Shown here piece after piece: positions 1-5,700 of a DNA stretch of 12,524 bases. Both the position numbers and the translations under genes were made by a program. Under the pieces are notes generated by a model. That model made no database searches and was not told the DNA's origin. It saw nothing but the letters and a program-made list of their open reading frames with translations. Numbering within the stretch: position 1 is the stretch's first letter; the number at the start of each line of letters is the position of its first letter. This DNA comes from Bacillota bacterium (lineage in GTDB: Bacteria > Bacillota > Clostridia > Christensenellales > Aristaeellaceae), in the NCBI GenBank assembly GCA_023392755.1, contig JAEWNM010000238.1, forward strand, positions 1 to 12,524. The letters run 5' to 3'.

Positions 1-1
1 C

Positions 2-1129
2 TTTACCGTGCAGCCCAAGATCGGTTTGGGAGTCGGTACACACAGCGAAACCATCACTGTCAGCACCGATCATTCCACCAGCGTTAACGTCGGGGTATCC
101 TTTACGGTGCAGTCCGCCAGCTATGCAATCTCGGTCGCGCCGCTTTTAAAAACGTTCTTAAGCACCCCCGAGGGGATGGCTCCTTCCGCTGGAGAAACCT
201 TCACGGTAACCAATGACGGAAATATGCCTGTTACCCTAACCCAGCCAACAGCAACGAACTACATCATCGGAACATTGTCTGCATTCAGTATCGATCCAAC
301 GGAGACTGCAACCTTTACCGTTGCGCCTAAGTCTGGTCTGACAGAAGGCAGCTATACCGAGACCATTACCATCAGTGGCTCCAACGGGGCAAGCGCACAG
401 GCCGAGGTGCGGTTTACCGTGACCGAAGCGTTGACCTATGCTATCGCTGCCGCTCCTGCCAGTATGACTTTCGACAGCCTGGCGCAAGGGTATCTACTGC
501 CGGATACAAAGACGGTGACGGTCACAAACACAGGGAATCAGAGTATATCGCTGTACCAGCCAACCGCATCCCGTTATACCATTGGTACACTGTCCGCCAC
601 CTCCCTTGCACCTGCCGGTACTGCTACATTTACTGTTGTGCCCAAGGATGGTCTTGCGGCAGGCACATGGAATGAGACCATACACATCTGTGGCTCCAAT
701 GGAGTGAGTGCCCAGGTGGATTCAGCCTTCACCTGTACTGAACCGCTGGATTACTATATCACTAGCGGCAACGGCAGCACATACCAACAGGACGATCCGG
801 ATTCTCCTGACATTACAGTCACCGCCAACGGTGATGTTGACAAATTCACCGGCTTGACCCTCAATGGTGAATTGGTGGATGAAAGCAATTATGATGTTAC
901 GGAAGGCAGTACGATTGTCACACTGCATCAGGATTTCCTGGATACCCTGATACCAGGCACATACACCTTGATGTTCCATTACACAGACGGTCAAGCAGAG
1001 GCGGACTTTGTGGTGCATGAAAGGATGCCTGTGACAGGAGATAATGACGCCCTGCTTCTGTTTGGCTCACTGATCGTACTTAGTCTCGCTGCCTTGATAC
1101 TGATCAGAAAAAAGCAGGCGCTTAGGTAA
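2..1129 (+). CDS. Cell-wall-anchored repeat surface protein with MPVTG sorting signal, 5' end outside window
   Basis: The frame is open from the first complete codon, so the real start lies upstream. The visible 375 or so residues contain two clear copies, and the end of an earlier one, of a beta-rich repeat of about 95 residues. Each copy has a recognisable pattern: YAI..AP near its start, 'TVTN.GN', 'QPTA..Y.IGTLSA', 'TATFTV.PK.GL..G...ETI', 'GSNG.SAQ'. After these comes a domain of about 75 residues resembling Ig-like X2 modules (TLNGELVDESNYDV, then a GTYTL strand). The C-terminus has an MPVTG pentapeptide, a hydrophobic stretch and an RKK tail, which is the classic sortase substrate layout. 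I infer a secreted protein covalently attached to peptidoglycan, perhaps an adhesin; its ligand is not visible. The sortase gene follows 42 bases later without an obvious terminator, so it is probably the dedicated enzyme. Confidence is high for wall anchoring and low for biological role. Confidence 0.85.
   Translation, partial: FTVQPKIGLGVGTHSETITVSTDHSTSVNVGVSFTVQSASYAISVAPLLKTFLSTPEGMAPSAGETFTVTNDGNMPVTLTQPTATNYIIGTLSAFSIDPTETATFTVAPKSGLTEGSYTETITISGSNGASAQAEVRFTVTEALTYAIAAAPASMTFDSLAQGYLLPDTKTVTVTNTGNQSISLYQPTASRYTIGTLSATSLAPAGTATFTVVPKDGLAAGTWNETIHICGSNGVSAQVDSAFTCTEPLDYYITSGNGSTYQQDDPDSPDITVTANGDVDKFTGLTLNGELVDESNYDVTEGSTIVTLHQDFLDTLIPGTYTLMFHYTDGQAEADFVVHERMPVTGDNDALLLFGSLIVLSLAALILIRKKQALR
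1025..1126 (+). other. Cell wall sorting signal (MPVTG, hydrophobic segment, RKK tail)
   Basis: Codons 1025-1039 read M-P-V-T-G. They are followed by D-N-D, a hydrophobic stretch of about 20 residues rich in Leu, Ile and Ala, and the basic tail R-K-K-Q-A-L-R. This is an LPXTG-type signal with Met in place of the first Leu. Cleavage would be expected between Thr and Gly. Confidence 0.85.
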
Positions 1130-1157
1130 TCATATTTGCCAGACATCCTACCCTGAT

Positions 1158-1163
1158 GGAGGG
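1158..1163 (+). promoter_or_regulatory. Shine-Dalgarno that decides the sortase start
   Basis: GGAGGG sits 8 bases before the ATC codon at 1172 and 5 bases before GTC at 1169. The in-frame stop TAA at 1166-1168 closes the frame just upstream, and no ATG, GTG or TTG occurs in this frame until 1283. The ribosome site therefore points to a non-canonical start. Confidence 0.55.
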
Positions 1164-1171
1164 AGTAAGTC

Positions 1172-2053
1172 ATCAGGAATCAACGAAAGAAATTTGTTCA
1201 TAGCGGCTATTACCCACAAGGGAAGCGCCAGGTACCCAGCGGAAGAAGAAGCAGCCGCCAGTGGTACAAGGCGCTTGCCCTTGTGTTGTCATCCATATTA
1301 CTCCTGTCAATAATCGGTTTTGCCGCAAGGCTGTTGGAATATCGCTCGGCCGAAATGGAGTATTCGGAAATCGCACAGCAAATGAACAGTGTGAATACGC
1401 AAACCGTCCCGCCTGTTTGCACTCCTGCAAATACTGCTGTACCGATCCTTACTGCTTTGCCAACCACACCTGTCATGACACCTGTCGTTTATTACAGTCA
1501 AGAGATGCGGTCCTTAATAACAAAGAACAAGGATACGGTAGGTTACGTAGAAATTGACGGCACTGCGATTCAATACCCTGTTGTTCGGGGAAAGGATAAT
1601 ACGTATTATGAAAACCATACGTTTCTGAAAAAGAAAAATGCAAGTGGCGCAATATTCATGGACAGCAAAAATGCTGCGGATCTGAGTGACTTCAATCTCG
1701 TCCTTTATGGCCACAATATGAAGGACGGCAGTATGTTCCATGAGTTGTTGCAGTACAGAAAAAAGGCTTTCACAGGCAAACACCGGAACATAATTCTCAA
1801 GGGGCTATATGAAAAGAAAACCTTTTATGTTTTTTCGGCATATACATGCAGCCAGGACACGGATGTTCGTGGATTTCAGTATCTGACGTTAAGTGAGAAG
1901 CAGATATTTTTGAATGTTATTGCAAAAAGGTCGGTTATCAGCGCAGGTTCTGCCGATCTCAAAGCAGACAGCCAGATTATCACGCTGGTCACCTGTAGGG
2001 AAAATTCTAACAAGGATTACTTTGTGGTTCATGGGATACTGAAAAAAGATTAA
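1172..2053 (+). CDS. Class B-like sortase, probable ATC start
   Basis: Membrane-bound cysteine transpeptidase that would cleave the sorting signal of the upstream protein and join it to the cell wall. With the ATC start the protein has 293 residues. A basic cytoplasmic N-terminus (about 1-36) precedes a transmembrane helix (about 37-57), then a low-complexity Thr/Pro linker, then the sortase domain from about residue 110. Class B features are the 'NASGAIFMD' segment, catalytic His in 'YGHNM' (H181) and catalytic Cys in 'TLVTC' (C275). The Arg normally found just before the final 'xVV' strand is replaced by Tyr (Y283 in DYFVVHG). The first canonical start in frame is GTG at 1283 (256 residues), but it falls inside the membrane helix and lacks a convincing ribosome site. 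Class B enzymes often serve one nearby substrate, which fits this pair. The gene is AT-rich compared with genes to the right. Confidence 0.85.
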   Translation: MRNQRKKFVHSGYYPQGKRQVPSGRRSSRQWYKALALVLSSILLLSIIGFAARLLEYRSAEMEYSEIAQQMNSVNTQTVPPVCTPANTAVPILTALPTTPVMTPVVYYSQEMRSLITKNKDTVGYVEIDGTAIQYPVVRGKDNTYYENHTFLKKKNASGAIFMDSKNAADLSDFNLVLYGHNMKDGSMFHELLQYRKKAFTGKHRNIILKGLYEKKTFYVFSAYTCSQDTDVRGFQYLTLSEKQIFLNVIAKRSVISAGSADLKADSQIITLVTCRENSNKDYFVVHGILKKD

Positions 2054-2129
2054 TCGAATGAGATGGTGCCTTAATAACATAAAAGCCCAGGGAGCATATT
2101 ACAAACAACGTAACTCTTTGTTCGTTCTG

Positions 2130-2279
2130 CTATATTCCCCATGAACTCCATTTTCCACCGTTGGCAGCTGCTTTTGACACCTTCCCAGACTCGCGCTTTG
2201 CGAATACGTCCTCAATATTTGTGGCAGCTTTCTTAAGAGCTTCGTCTTTCAAATGCGTATAGATGTTCCGAAATGTAGG
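2130..2279 (-). pseudogene. Tyrosine recombinase (integrase) C-terminal remnant
   Basis: The minus strand reads about 50 codons ending at TAG 2130-2132. They contain 'TFRNIYTHLKDEALKKAA', followed by 'NIEDVFAKRESGK' and a Lys/Gly-rich end. The 'YTHL' motif with a following charged helix is typical of the extreme C-terminus of phage and transposon integrases, and its Tyr (codon 2259-2261) would be the catalytic nucleophile. The frame is closed by a stop at 2292-2294. A neighbouring frame gives 'PFTT' just before, as though a 4-base insertion had shifted the frame. None of the upstream catalytic domain (R..HxxR) is seen, so this is a dead fragment. It is the only coding trace in the 380-base gap 2054-2433, and it lies beside the tRNA-Pro 3' end, a common integration site. 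The family call rests on motif recognition only. Confidence 0.6.
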
Positions 2280-2351
2280 TAGTAAAAGGTTTTACGGCAA
2301 TGTGCAAGATATAGTATCACCCTCTTGCAAAACAACGATATATGGTGCCAT

Positions 2352-2381
2352 GCGACTTTTGGGCCCTTTAAAAATAGTCGC
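2352..2381. repeat. Short inverted repeat in the integrase-remnant region
   Basis: GCGACT at 2352-2357 is mirrored by AGTCGC at 2376-2381. The T-rich and A-rich flanks extend the pairing, and a small palindrome GGGCCC lies inside. It could be a leftover recombination-arm site or a weak terminator. I see no other feature nearby that explains it. Confidence 0.3.
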
Positions 2382-2433
2382 AAAATAGTTGTAAAGAAAA
2401 GGGCGATTTTCGCGTCTATTGTTCAATGCGCAT

Positions 2434-2473
2434 AAAAAGCCCGCTGAAATCGGCCGATTTCAGCGGGCTTTTT
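2434..2473 (-). terminator. Bidirectional intrinsic terminator after tRNA-Pro
   Basis: This is a perfect 40-base palindrome: A5, then GCCCGCTGAAATCGG, then its exact complement, ending in T5. Read on the minus strand it begins directly at the encoded CCA end of tRNA-Pro and ends in a U-tract, so it terminates the tRNA transcript. Being symmetrical, it could also stop readthrough from the sortase side. Confidence 0.9.
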
Positions 2474-2549
2474 GGTCGAGGTGACAGGATTTGAACCTGC
2501 GACCTTTTGGTCCCGAACCAAACGCGCTACCAAACTGCGCTACACCTCG
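2473..2549 (-). tRNA. tRNA-Pro (anticodon CGG)
   Basis: Read on the minus strand, the 5' acceptor strand CGAGGTG pairs with CACCTCG before discriminator A and an encoded CCA. The D arm is GCGCAGTTTGGTAGCGC. The anticodon stem TTTGG/CCAAA encloses the loop TTCGGGA, giving anticodon CGG (codon CCG). The T arm is GCAGGTTCAAATCCTGT. Length is 77 nt with CCA, and all arms fold. It is cotranscribed with the tRNA-Thr 8 bases upstream. Confidence 0.95.
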
Positions 2550-2557
2550 ACGAAAAA

Positions 2558-2633
2558 TGGAGCCAATAAAGGGACTCGAACCCTTGACCTGCGGTTTACG
2601 AAACCGCTGCTCTACCAGCTGAGCTATATTGGC
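2558..2633 (-). tRNA. tRNA-Thr (anticodon CGT)
   Basis: The acceptor stem GCCAATA pairs with TATTGGC, followed by discriminator T and an encoded CCA. The D arm is AGCTCAGCTGGTAGAGC. The anticodon stem GCGGT/ACCGC encloses TTCGTAA, giving anticodon CGT (codon ACG). The T arm is AAGGGTTCGAGTCCCTT. Length is 76 nt. It is the first gene of the two-tRNA transcript. Confidence 0.95.
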
Positions 2634-2649
2634 GAATCCAGCGTTTCGT

Positions 2650-2678
2650 ATTATAGCAGACCTTATAGCATTTGTCTA
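2650..2678 (-). promoter_or_regulatory. Sigma-A promoter of the tRNA-Thr/tRNA-Pro transcript
   Basis: On the minus strand TAGACA (2673-2678) is separated by exactly 17 bases from a consensus TATAAT (2650-2655). Transcription would start near 2642, about 9 bases before the tRNA-Thr 5' end. Confidence 0.85.
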
Positions 2679-2703
2679 GCCCTTTCCAGAGCATCAGGAG
2701 GCA

Positions 2704-3009
2704 TCACAATTTGAGGTTCTGCCGCAGGGTTTGCTGTATGAAAGATAAGGCTTTATGCCTTTGAATACGGTCAGGGCGAGCGCCCGCCGTGCAAAACAAC
2801 TGCAGAAATTTTGCGCGTTCCAGACCTTCGCAATAACCCATACATTCGTCTCCCGCGCGTTCCAGACCTTCGCAATAACACGTACATTCATCTCCCGCGC
2901 GTTCCATACCTTCGCAATAACCCATACATTCATCTCCCGTGCGTTCCAGACCATCGCAATAACCCATACATTCATCTCCCGGGTCTTCCGAACCGCCTGA
3001 TGAATCCAT
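2704..3009 (-). CDS. Small cysteine-rich protein with four 14-residue repeats, function unknown
   Basis: I do not recognise this protein. It has 101 residues. After a short Gly/Ser/Asp/Glu leader (residues 1-10) there are four near-identical tandem copies of G-D-E-C-M-G-Y-C-E-G-L-E-R-A (about residues 11-66). Each has two cysteines spaced CxxxC among acidic residues, and one copy carries a third Cys. A basic C-terminal part of about 35 residues with one more Cys follows. The ATG at 3009 has a strong Shine-Dalgarno (GGAGGT, 6-base spacing), which is the main argument for this frame. Two of the differences between repeat copies are third-position changes here (D to D, E to D), and in the frame that begins at 3080 the same two changes alter residues more strongly. 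There is no signal peptide or membrane segment. Possibilities are a metal- or disulfide-binding repeat protein or a multi-core peptide precursor. It could also be a non-coding repeat with a fortuitous frame. It lies downstream of the ABC operon on the same strand. Confidence 0.5.
   Translation of the reverse strand: MDSSGGSEDPGDECMGYCDGLERTGDECMGYCEGMERAGDECTCYCEGLERAGDECMGYCEGLERAKFLQLFCTAGARPDRIQRHKALSFIQQTLRQNLKL
2813..2980. repeat. Four tandem 42-bp repeats
   Basis: Contiguous copies lie at 2813-2854, 2855-2896, 2897-2938 and 2939-2980. Each begins GCGCGTTCC (GTGCGTTCC in the last), and they differ from the consensus at only one to three positions. A decayed fifth copy may start at 2981. 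The 42-base period is 14 codons, so copy number can vary without breaking the frame. There are no spacers, so this is not a CRISPR array. Confidence 0.95.
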
Positions 3010-3081
3010 GCATCCACCTCCGGACCTTCACATACGCTGTTTCCATCACTTTCCTGATGCGTAATCTTCCTCAAGCACAAG

Positions 3082-3113
3082 GGGAGACCCGCCCAAGCAA
3101 AAGGGGGCCTCCC
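3082..3113 (-). terminator. Possible weak terminator hairpin after the ABC operon
   Basis: GGGAGACCC (3082-3090) pairs with GGGCCTCCC (3105-3113) with one wobble or mismatch and a 14-base loop. On the minus strand it lies 33 bases past the permease stop and is followed only by CTTGTGCTT, a poor U-tract. It may attenuate rather than end transcription into the Cys-repeat gene. Confidence 0.35.
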
Positions 3114-3145
3114 GCGGCAAATGTATGCAATGATTCCTGCCTTCG

Positions 3146-3778
3146 CTACACATCCTTCTTCCGATAGATGCGCAGTGAGATGGAATAGGAGAAGAACAGG
3201 GCGGCGAGGGTTACAAAGGGGAGGAGAATGGCGCCCAGGTCCAGATAGGATTGCAGGCGGAGAAGAGTGTCGGCGGATTTTTCCAGCTCATTGAGTACCA
3301 GTGAGGCACCGACAAGGGGCGCGGCATAACAGATCATCAGCACCAGCCGGGTTTTCTCCGCGCCGAATTTATACAGAAGGGGTATAGCCAGGCTGCTAAA
3401 CAGATAGCTGGCGCATAATGCGATGCCGGAGGCGGTGAGAATCCCCTTCCAGTCTACAAAGGGCTGGTCCATGCTTCCGGCTATGCTTAAAACGGCGCCG
3501 GCCACCGCGCCAGTCAGGCACAGGATCATGGCAAGCACATACTTGGCGCGAACCAGGTCGCGCTTTTTAAGGGGCATCGTGAGGGCATATGCATCCCATT
3601 TGGCCTGCTCGTCATATGCAAAGGTGGAAATGGAAAGCATGCCGCACAAAAACACCATCAAAGGACCCATATCCGTATCCAGGAAAACGGCCATGACAAG
3701 ATACAGGCCCATTATCAGAAGAAATATCCGTCCGGTTTTTTTAAGAACAAGAAAATCTTTGATAAGCAGACCTTTCAC
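3146..3778 (-). CDS. ABC-2 type transporter permease
   Basis: Integral membrane partner of the adjacent ATPase, 210 residues. It begins with 'KGLLIKDFLVLKK' followed by about six hydrophobic segments: roughly 17-33, 37-52, 85-105, 115-137, 144-160 and 178-198. Between the second and third lies 'FAYDEQAKWDAYALTMPLKKRDLVRAKY', a signature I associate with the ABC2_membrane_5 family (small YtrC/D-like permeases). The start is GTG 3778, sharing GTGA with the ATPase stop, with AGGGGGG upstream, so the two are translationally coupled. These regulator-ATPase-permease sets typically respond to cell-envelope stress or export an unknown amphipath. The substrate cannot be read from sequence. The family call is good and the role is inferred. 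Confidence 0.85.
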   Translation of the reverse strand: MKGLLIKDFLVLKKTGRIFLLIMGLYLVMAVFLDTDMGPLMVFLCGMLSISTFAYDEQAKWDAYALTMPLKKRDLVRAKYVLAMILCLTGAVAGAVLSIAGSMDQPFVDWKGILTASGIALCASYLFSSLAIPLLYKFGAEKTRLVLMICYAAPLVGASLVLNELEKSADTLLRLQSYLDLGAILLPFVTLAALFFSYSISLRIYRKKDV

Positions 3779-4641
3779 AGCATTTCCCCCCTGACGTAAA
3801 ACAGCATGATTTCTTCCGTTGTTGCGGGCTGCAGCATAAGCTCCGGATAGCGGACGGCATAATAGGGCCGGTCGTCCACCAGCGCTTCCACATCAAACGC
3901 GCTTTTGCGTATGCGCAGCACATGACTCTTGTCCAGTGCCCCGAAGGCGTCGGCGCCGCACTTCAGCAGGCCCATTTTCTCGGATAAATCTTCCCGGCTG
4001 CGGCTGAAAATGATCTGCCCCTTATGCAAAAAGGTGATGCTGTCGGCAATCTTGTCCAGGTCTCCGGTAATGTGGCTGGAGAAGAGAATGGCATGGTCAT
4101 CCTTTTGCATAAAGTCCAGGAAAAGGTCCAGCATTTCTTCCCGAACCACAGGGTCAAGGCCGCTTGTGGGCTCATCCAGTATGAGCAGCCTGGGGTGGTG
4201 GGAGAGGGCGGCAACGATGGCGGCTTTGCGCTTGGTGCCGGTGGAAAAATCCTTGTAGGGCTTCTTGTCCGGCAGGGCGAACTGTTTGGCAAGCCTTTCA
4301 AACAGCGCGTCATCCCAGGAGGCATAAATGTTTTTGAGAATGCTGCGAATGCCGCCCAGCGTCAGGCTTTCGTGAAACTGGCCGTCGGCCAGCACCACGC
4401 CGATCTGCTCCTTCACGGCTTTTTCATTTCCTTCCATGGGCTGGCCCAGCAGGCGGATTTCGCCCGCATCCTTTTGAATCACTTGCAGCAAAGCCTTGAT
4501 GGTAGTTGTCTTCCCTGCGCCGTTTTCCCCGACAAAGCCCATTACCTGCCCCCATGGCAAGGAAATGGAAACATCCTTAAGCGTAAAATCCTTGTAGCTT
4601 TTGCACAGTCCGCGCACCTCAATGGCATCGGTCATGGTCAT
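3775..4641 (-). CDS. ABC transporter ATP-binding protein
   Basis: Cytoplasmic ATPase of 288 residues that would power the adjacent permease. Walker A is GENGAGKTT (38-46). Walker B plus D-loop is LLILDEPTSGLDP (152-164). The switch His is in 'LFSSHI' (H190). The signature region reads 'DFSTGTKRKAA' rather than LSGGQ, a variant common in YtrB/EcsA-like exporters. The usual Q-loop Gln is not obvious ('VVLADGQFHESLT'). About 70 C-terminal residues beyond the core domain resemble the accessory domain of this subgroup. The ATG at 4641 overlaps the regulator stop (ATGA). A second ATG two codons in has better spacing from the GAAGGAG site and could be the true start. Confidence 0.92.
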   Translation of the reverse strand: MTMTDAIEVRGLCKSYKDFTLKDVSISLPWGQVMGFVGENGAGKTTTIKALLQVIQKDAGEIRLLGQPMEGNEKAVKEQIGVVLADGQFHESLTLGGIRSILKNIYASWDDALFERLAKQFALPDKKPYKDFSTGTKRKAAIVAALSHHPRLLILDEPTSGLDPVVREEMLDLFLDFMQKDDHAILFSSHITGDLDKIADSITFLHKGQIIFSRSREDLSEKMGLLKCGADAFGALDKSHVLRIRKSAFDVEALVDDRPYYAVRYPELMLQPATTEEIMLFYVRGEML

Positions 4642-5012
4642 TCTCCTTCATACAGCGCTTCCAGCGCCTGGGTGAGCTCACGCATGGATATCCCTGCCTG
4701 CCGGGCCGCGTCGATGGCCGAGAGCAGGTGCTGATCAATCTGCCTCAATTTCTCCTCGCGCAAAAAGTCAATGTTTTTGTCTGCCACAAAGGTGCCCTTG
4801 CCCGTAACGGTGACGATGAAGCCCTCCCGTTCCAGGTCGGAATAAGCGCGCTTGGTGGTGATGACGCTGATGCGCAGCTCCTTTGCAAGATACCGCATGC
4901 TGGGCAGTGAATCTCCGGCAGAAAGCACGCCGCCCAGTATAAGCCCTTTTATCTGGTCGGTTATCTGCTCGTAGATGGGCTTGCTGCTGGCATTGCTGAT
5001 CAGGATATCCAC
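4638..5012 (-). CDS. GntR-family regulator, YtrA subfamily
   Basis: DNA-binding autoregulator of 124 residues. An N-terminal winged helix (about 11-76) has the GntR signature 'PIYEQITDQIKGLILGG', 'GDSLPSMRYLAKEL', then 'TTKRAYSDLEREGFI' and the wing 'TGKGTFVA'. A short helical C-terminus of about 45 residues follows. That short effector-less tail is typical of YtrA-type repressors, which normally control an ABC operon they head. The start is GTG 5012 with AAGGAGG at 5019-5025, spacing 6. A perfect palindrome lies between promoter and start, so negative autoregulation of the whole operon is likely. The inducer is unknown; in Bacillus the homologous system responds to wall-acting antibiotics. 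Confidence 0.92.
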   Translation of the reverse strand: MDILISNASSKPIYEQITDQIKGLILGGVLSAGDSLPSMRYLAKELRISVITTKRAYSDLEREGFIVTVTGKGTFVADKNIDFLREEKLRQIDQHLLSAIDAARQAGISMRELTQALEALYEGE

Positions 5013-5027
5013 AAGGTTCCTCCTTGC

Positions 5028-5044
5028 GTTATAGTGTGTATAAC
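5028..5044. promoter_or_regulatory. Candidate GntR operator
   Basis: GTTATA-GTGTG-TATAAC is a perfect 6+5+6 inverted repeat just downstream of the predicted transcription start (about 5048) and just before the ribosome site. AT-rich symmetrical sites of this kind suit a dimeric winged-helix repressor, which would block elongation or initiation. Confidence 0.7.
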
Positions 5045-5054
5045 GTGCATATAC

Positions 5055-5083
5055 AATATAGCGGCTATGCTTTGTATTGTCAA
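5055..5083 (-). promoter_or_regulatory. Sigma-A promoter of the GntR-ABC operon
   Basis: On the minus strand a consensus TTGACA (5078-5083) is followed by exactly 17 bases and TATATT (5055-5060). This strong promoter feeding a repressor operator suggests the operon is held off and then strongly induced. Confidence 0.85.
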
Positions 5084-5207
5084 TAGGGTTTGTGAAATTT
5101 TTTTCAGAGTTTCATCTTTGTGCCGCCCTGGTTTTCGCCGGGGCAAGTTGTGCATGCCGGAATAAGCATTTGGCAGGATGCTCATACTAGGCCCGGAGGT
5201 GAAGGCA

Positions 5208-5381
5208 ATGAGTCCCAAAGAATTGCTGTATATCGAGGATGCCCTGAACCACGAGAAATTTTTGAAAACCCAATGCCAACAGGCGATGCAGGGCCTTACG
5301 GACCCGGAACTGAAGGGCTATGTCCAGCAGCTGATGGACAAGCACAAACAGATTTTCAACCAGCTGTATCAATTGGTATAA
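5208..5381 (+). CDS. Small spore-coat-like protein
   Basis: 57 residues, mostly helical: 'KELLYIEDALNHEKFLKTQCQQAM', then 'LTDPELKGYVQQLMDKHKQIFNQLYQ'. The pattern resembles the helical-hairpin halves of CotF-type coat proteins found as gene pairs in clostridia, and the following gene is a clearer member. The ATG at 5208 was chosen because GGAGGTGA (5195-5202) sits 5 bases upstream. The longer version from 5178 would place that ribosome site inside the gene. It lies 13 bases before the next gene, so the two are an operon. Expression in the mother cell during sporulation is inferred from family. Confidence 0.75.
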   Translation: MSPKELLYIEDALNHEKFLKTQCQQAMQGLTDPELKGYVQQLMDKHKQIFNQLYQLV

Positions 5382-5394
5382 GGAGGGGCGAAGC

Positions 5395-5646
5395 GTGAAT
5401 GACAGAAACATTATGGAAAATTTGCTGCTGACATCAAAAACCGCGTGCGACCTGTACATGCATGGAACTGTGGAAGCCCTCACCCCCAATGTGAATACGG
5501 CATTCAACAGTGCCTTGAAGGACAGCCTGAATATGCAGGACGGCATTTTTCAAAAAATGACGTCCAAGGGCTGGTACCCAGTCCAGCAGGTGGAACAGCA
5601 AAAAATCGACCAGGTGAGGCAGAAGTTTTCAAACGCACAGCAATAG
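5395..5646 (+). CDS. CotF-like spore coat protein
   Basis: 83 residues. It starts at GTG 5395 with AAGGAGGGG just upstream. It has the Coat_F pattern: 'NIMENLLLTSKTACDLYMHGTVEA', a middle helix 'NSALKDSLNMQDGIFQKM', then 'KGWYPVQQVEQQKIDQVRQKF', where the GWYPV element is characteristic. No signal peptide is present, as expected for a protein assembled on the forespore surface. It is the second gene of the pair begun at 5208 and is followed by a terminator. Confidence 0.85.
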   Translation: MNDRNIMENLLLTSKTACDLYMHGTVEALTPNVNTAFNSALKDSLNMQDGIFQKMTSKGWYPVQQVEQQKIDQVRQKFSNAQQ

Positions 5647-5655
5647 CAGAACATA

Positions 5656-5687
5656 AAAAAGCCGATCCCGAATGGGACCGGCTTTTT
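5656..5687. terminator. Bidirectional intrinsic terminator between convergent genes
   Basis: AAAAAGCCGATCCC, a GAAT loop, then GGGACCGGCTTTTT: 13 of 14 positions pair. It ends the coat operon on the plus strand and the sigma/anti-sigma operon on the minus strand, whose last stop is at 5701. Confidence 0.92.
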
Positions 5688-5700
5688 GCATAGCGTGGAG

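Noticed and set aside
2063..2349. Direct repeat ATGGTGCC (2063-2070 and 2342-2349) as attachment sites
   Set aside because: Eight bases is too short to separate from chance, and neither copy matches the tRNA 3' end.
2472..2714. 80-residue plus-strand reading frame
   Set aside because: It runs antisense through both tRNA genes and their promoter; its sequence is the familiar 'GFEPATFWS..' and 'RTLDLR' tRNA-shadow protein.
2813..2980. CRISPR array
   Set aside because: The 42-bp units are contiguous, with no unique spacers.
2694..3080. 128-residue minus frame through the same repeats, starting TTG
   Set aside because: TTG start without a clear ribosome site; base differences between repeats alter residues more strongly here than in the frame starting at 3009. 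It cannot be fully excluded.
2811..3167. Plus-strand repeat reading frames with a 'VPDLRNNPYIHLP' pattern
   Set aside because: They are complements of the 42-bp repeats; no ribosome site was seen, and the minus frame has a strong one.
5183..5190. Sigma-E/K-like CATACTAG before the coat-protein genes
   Set aside because: The implied transcription start would fall inside the ribosome site of the gene at 5208, and the -35 match is poor.
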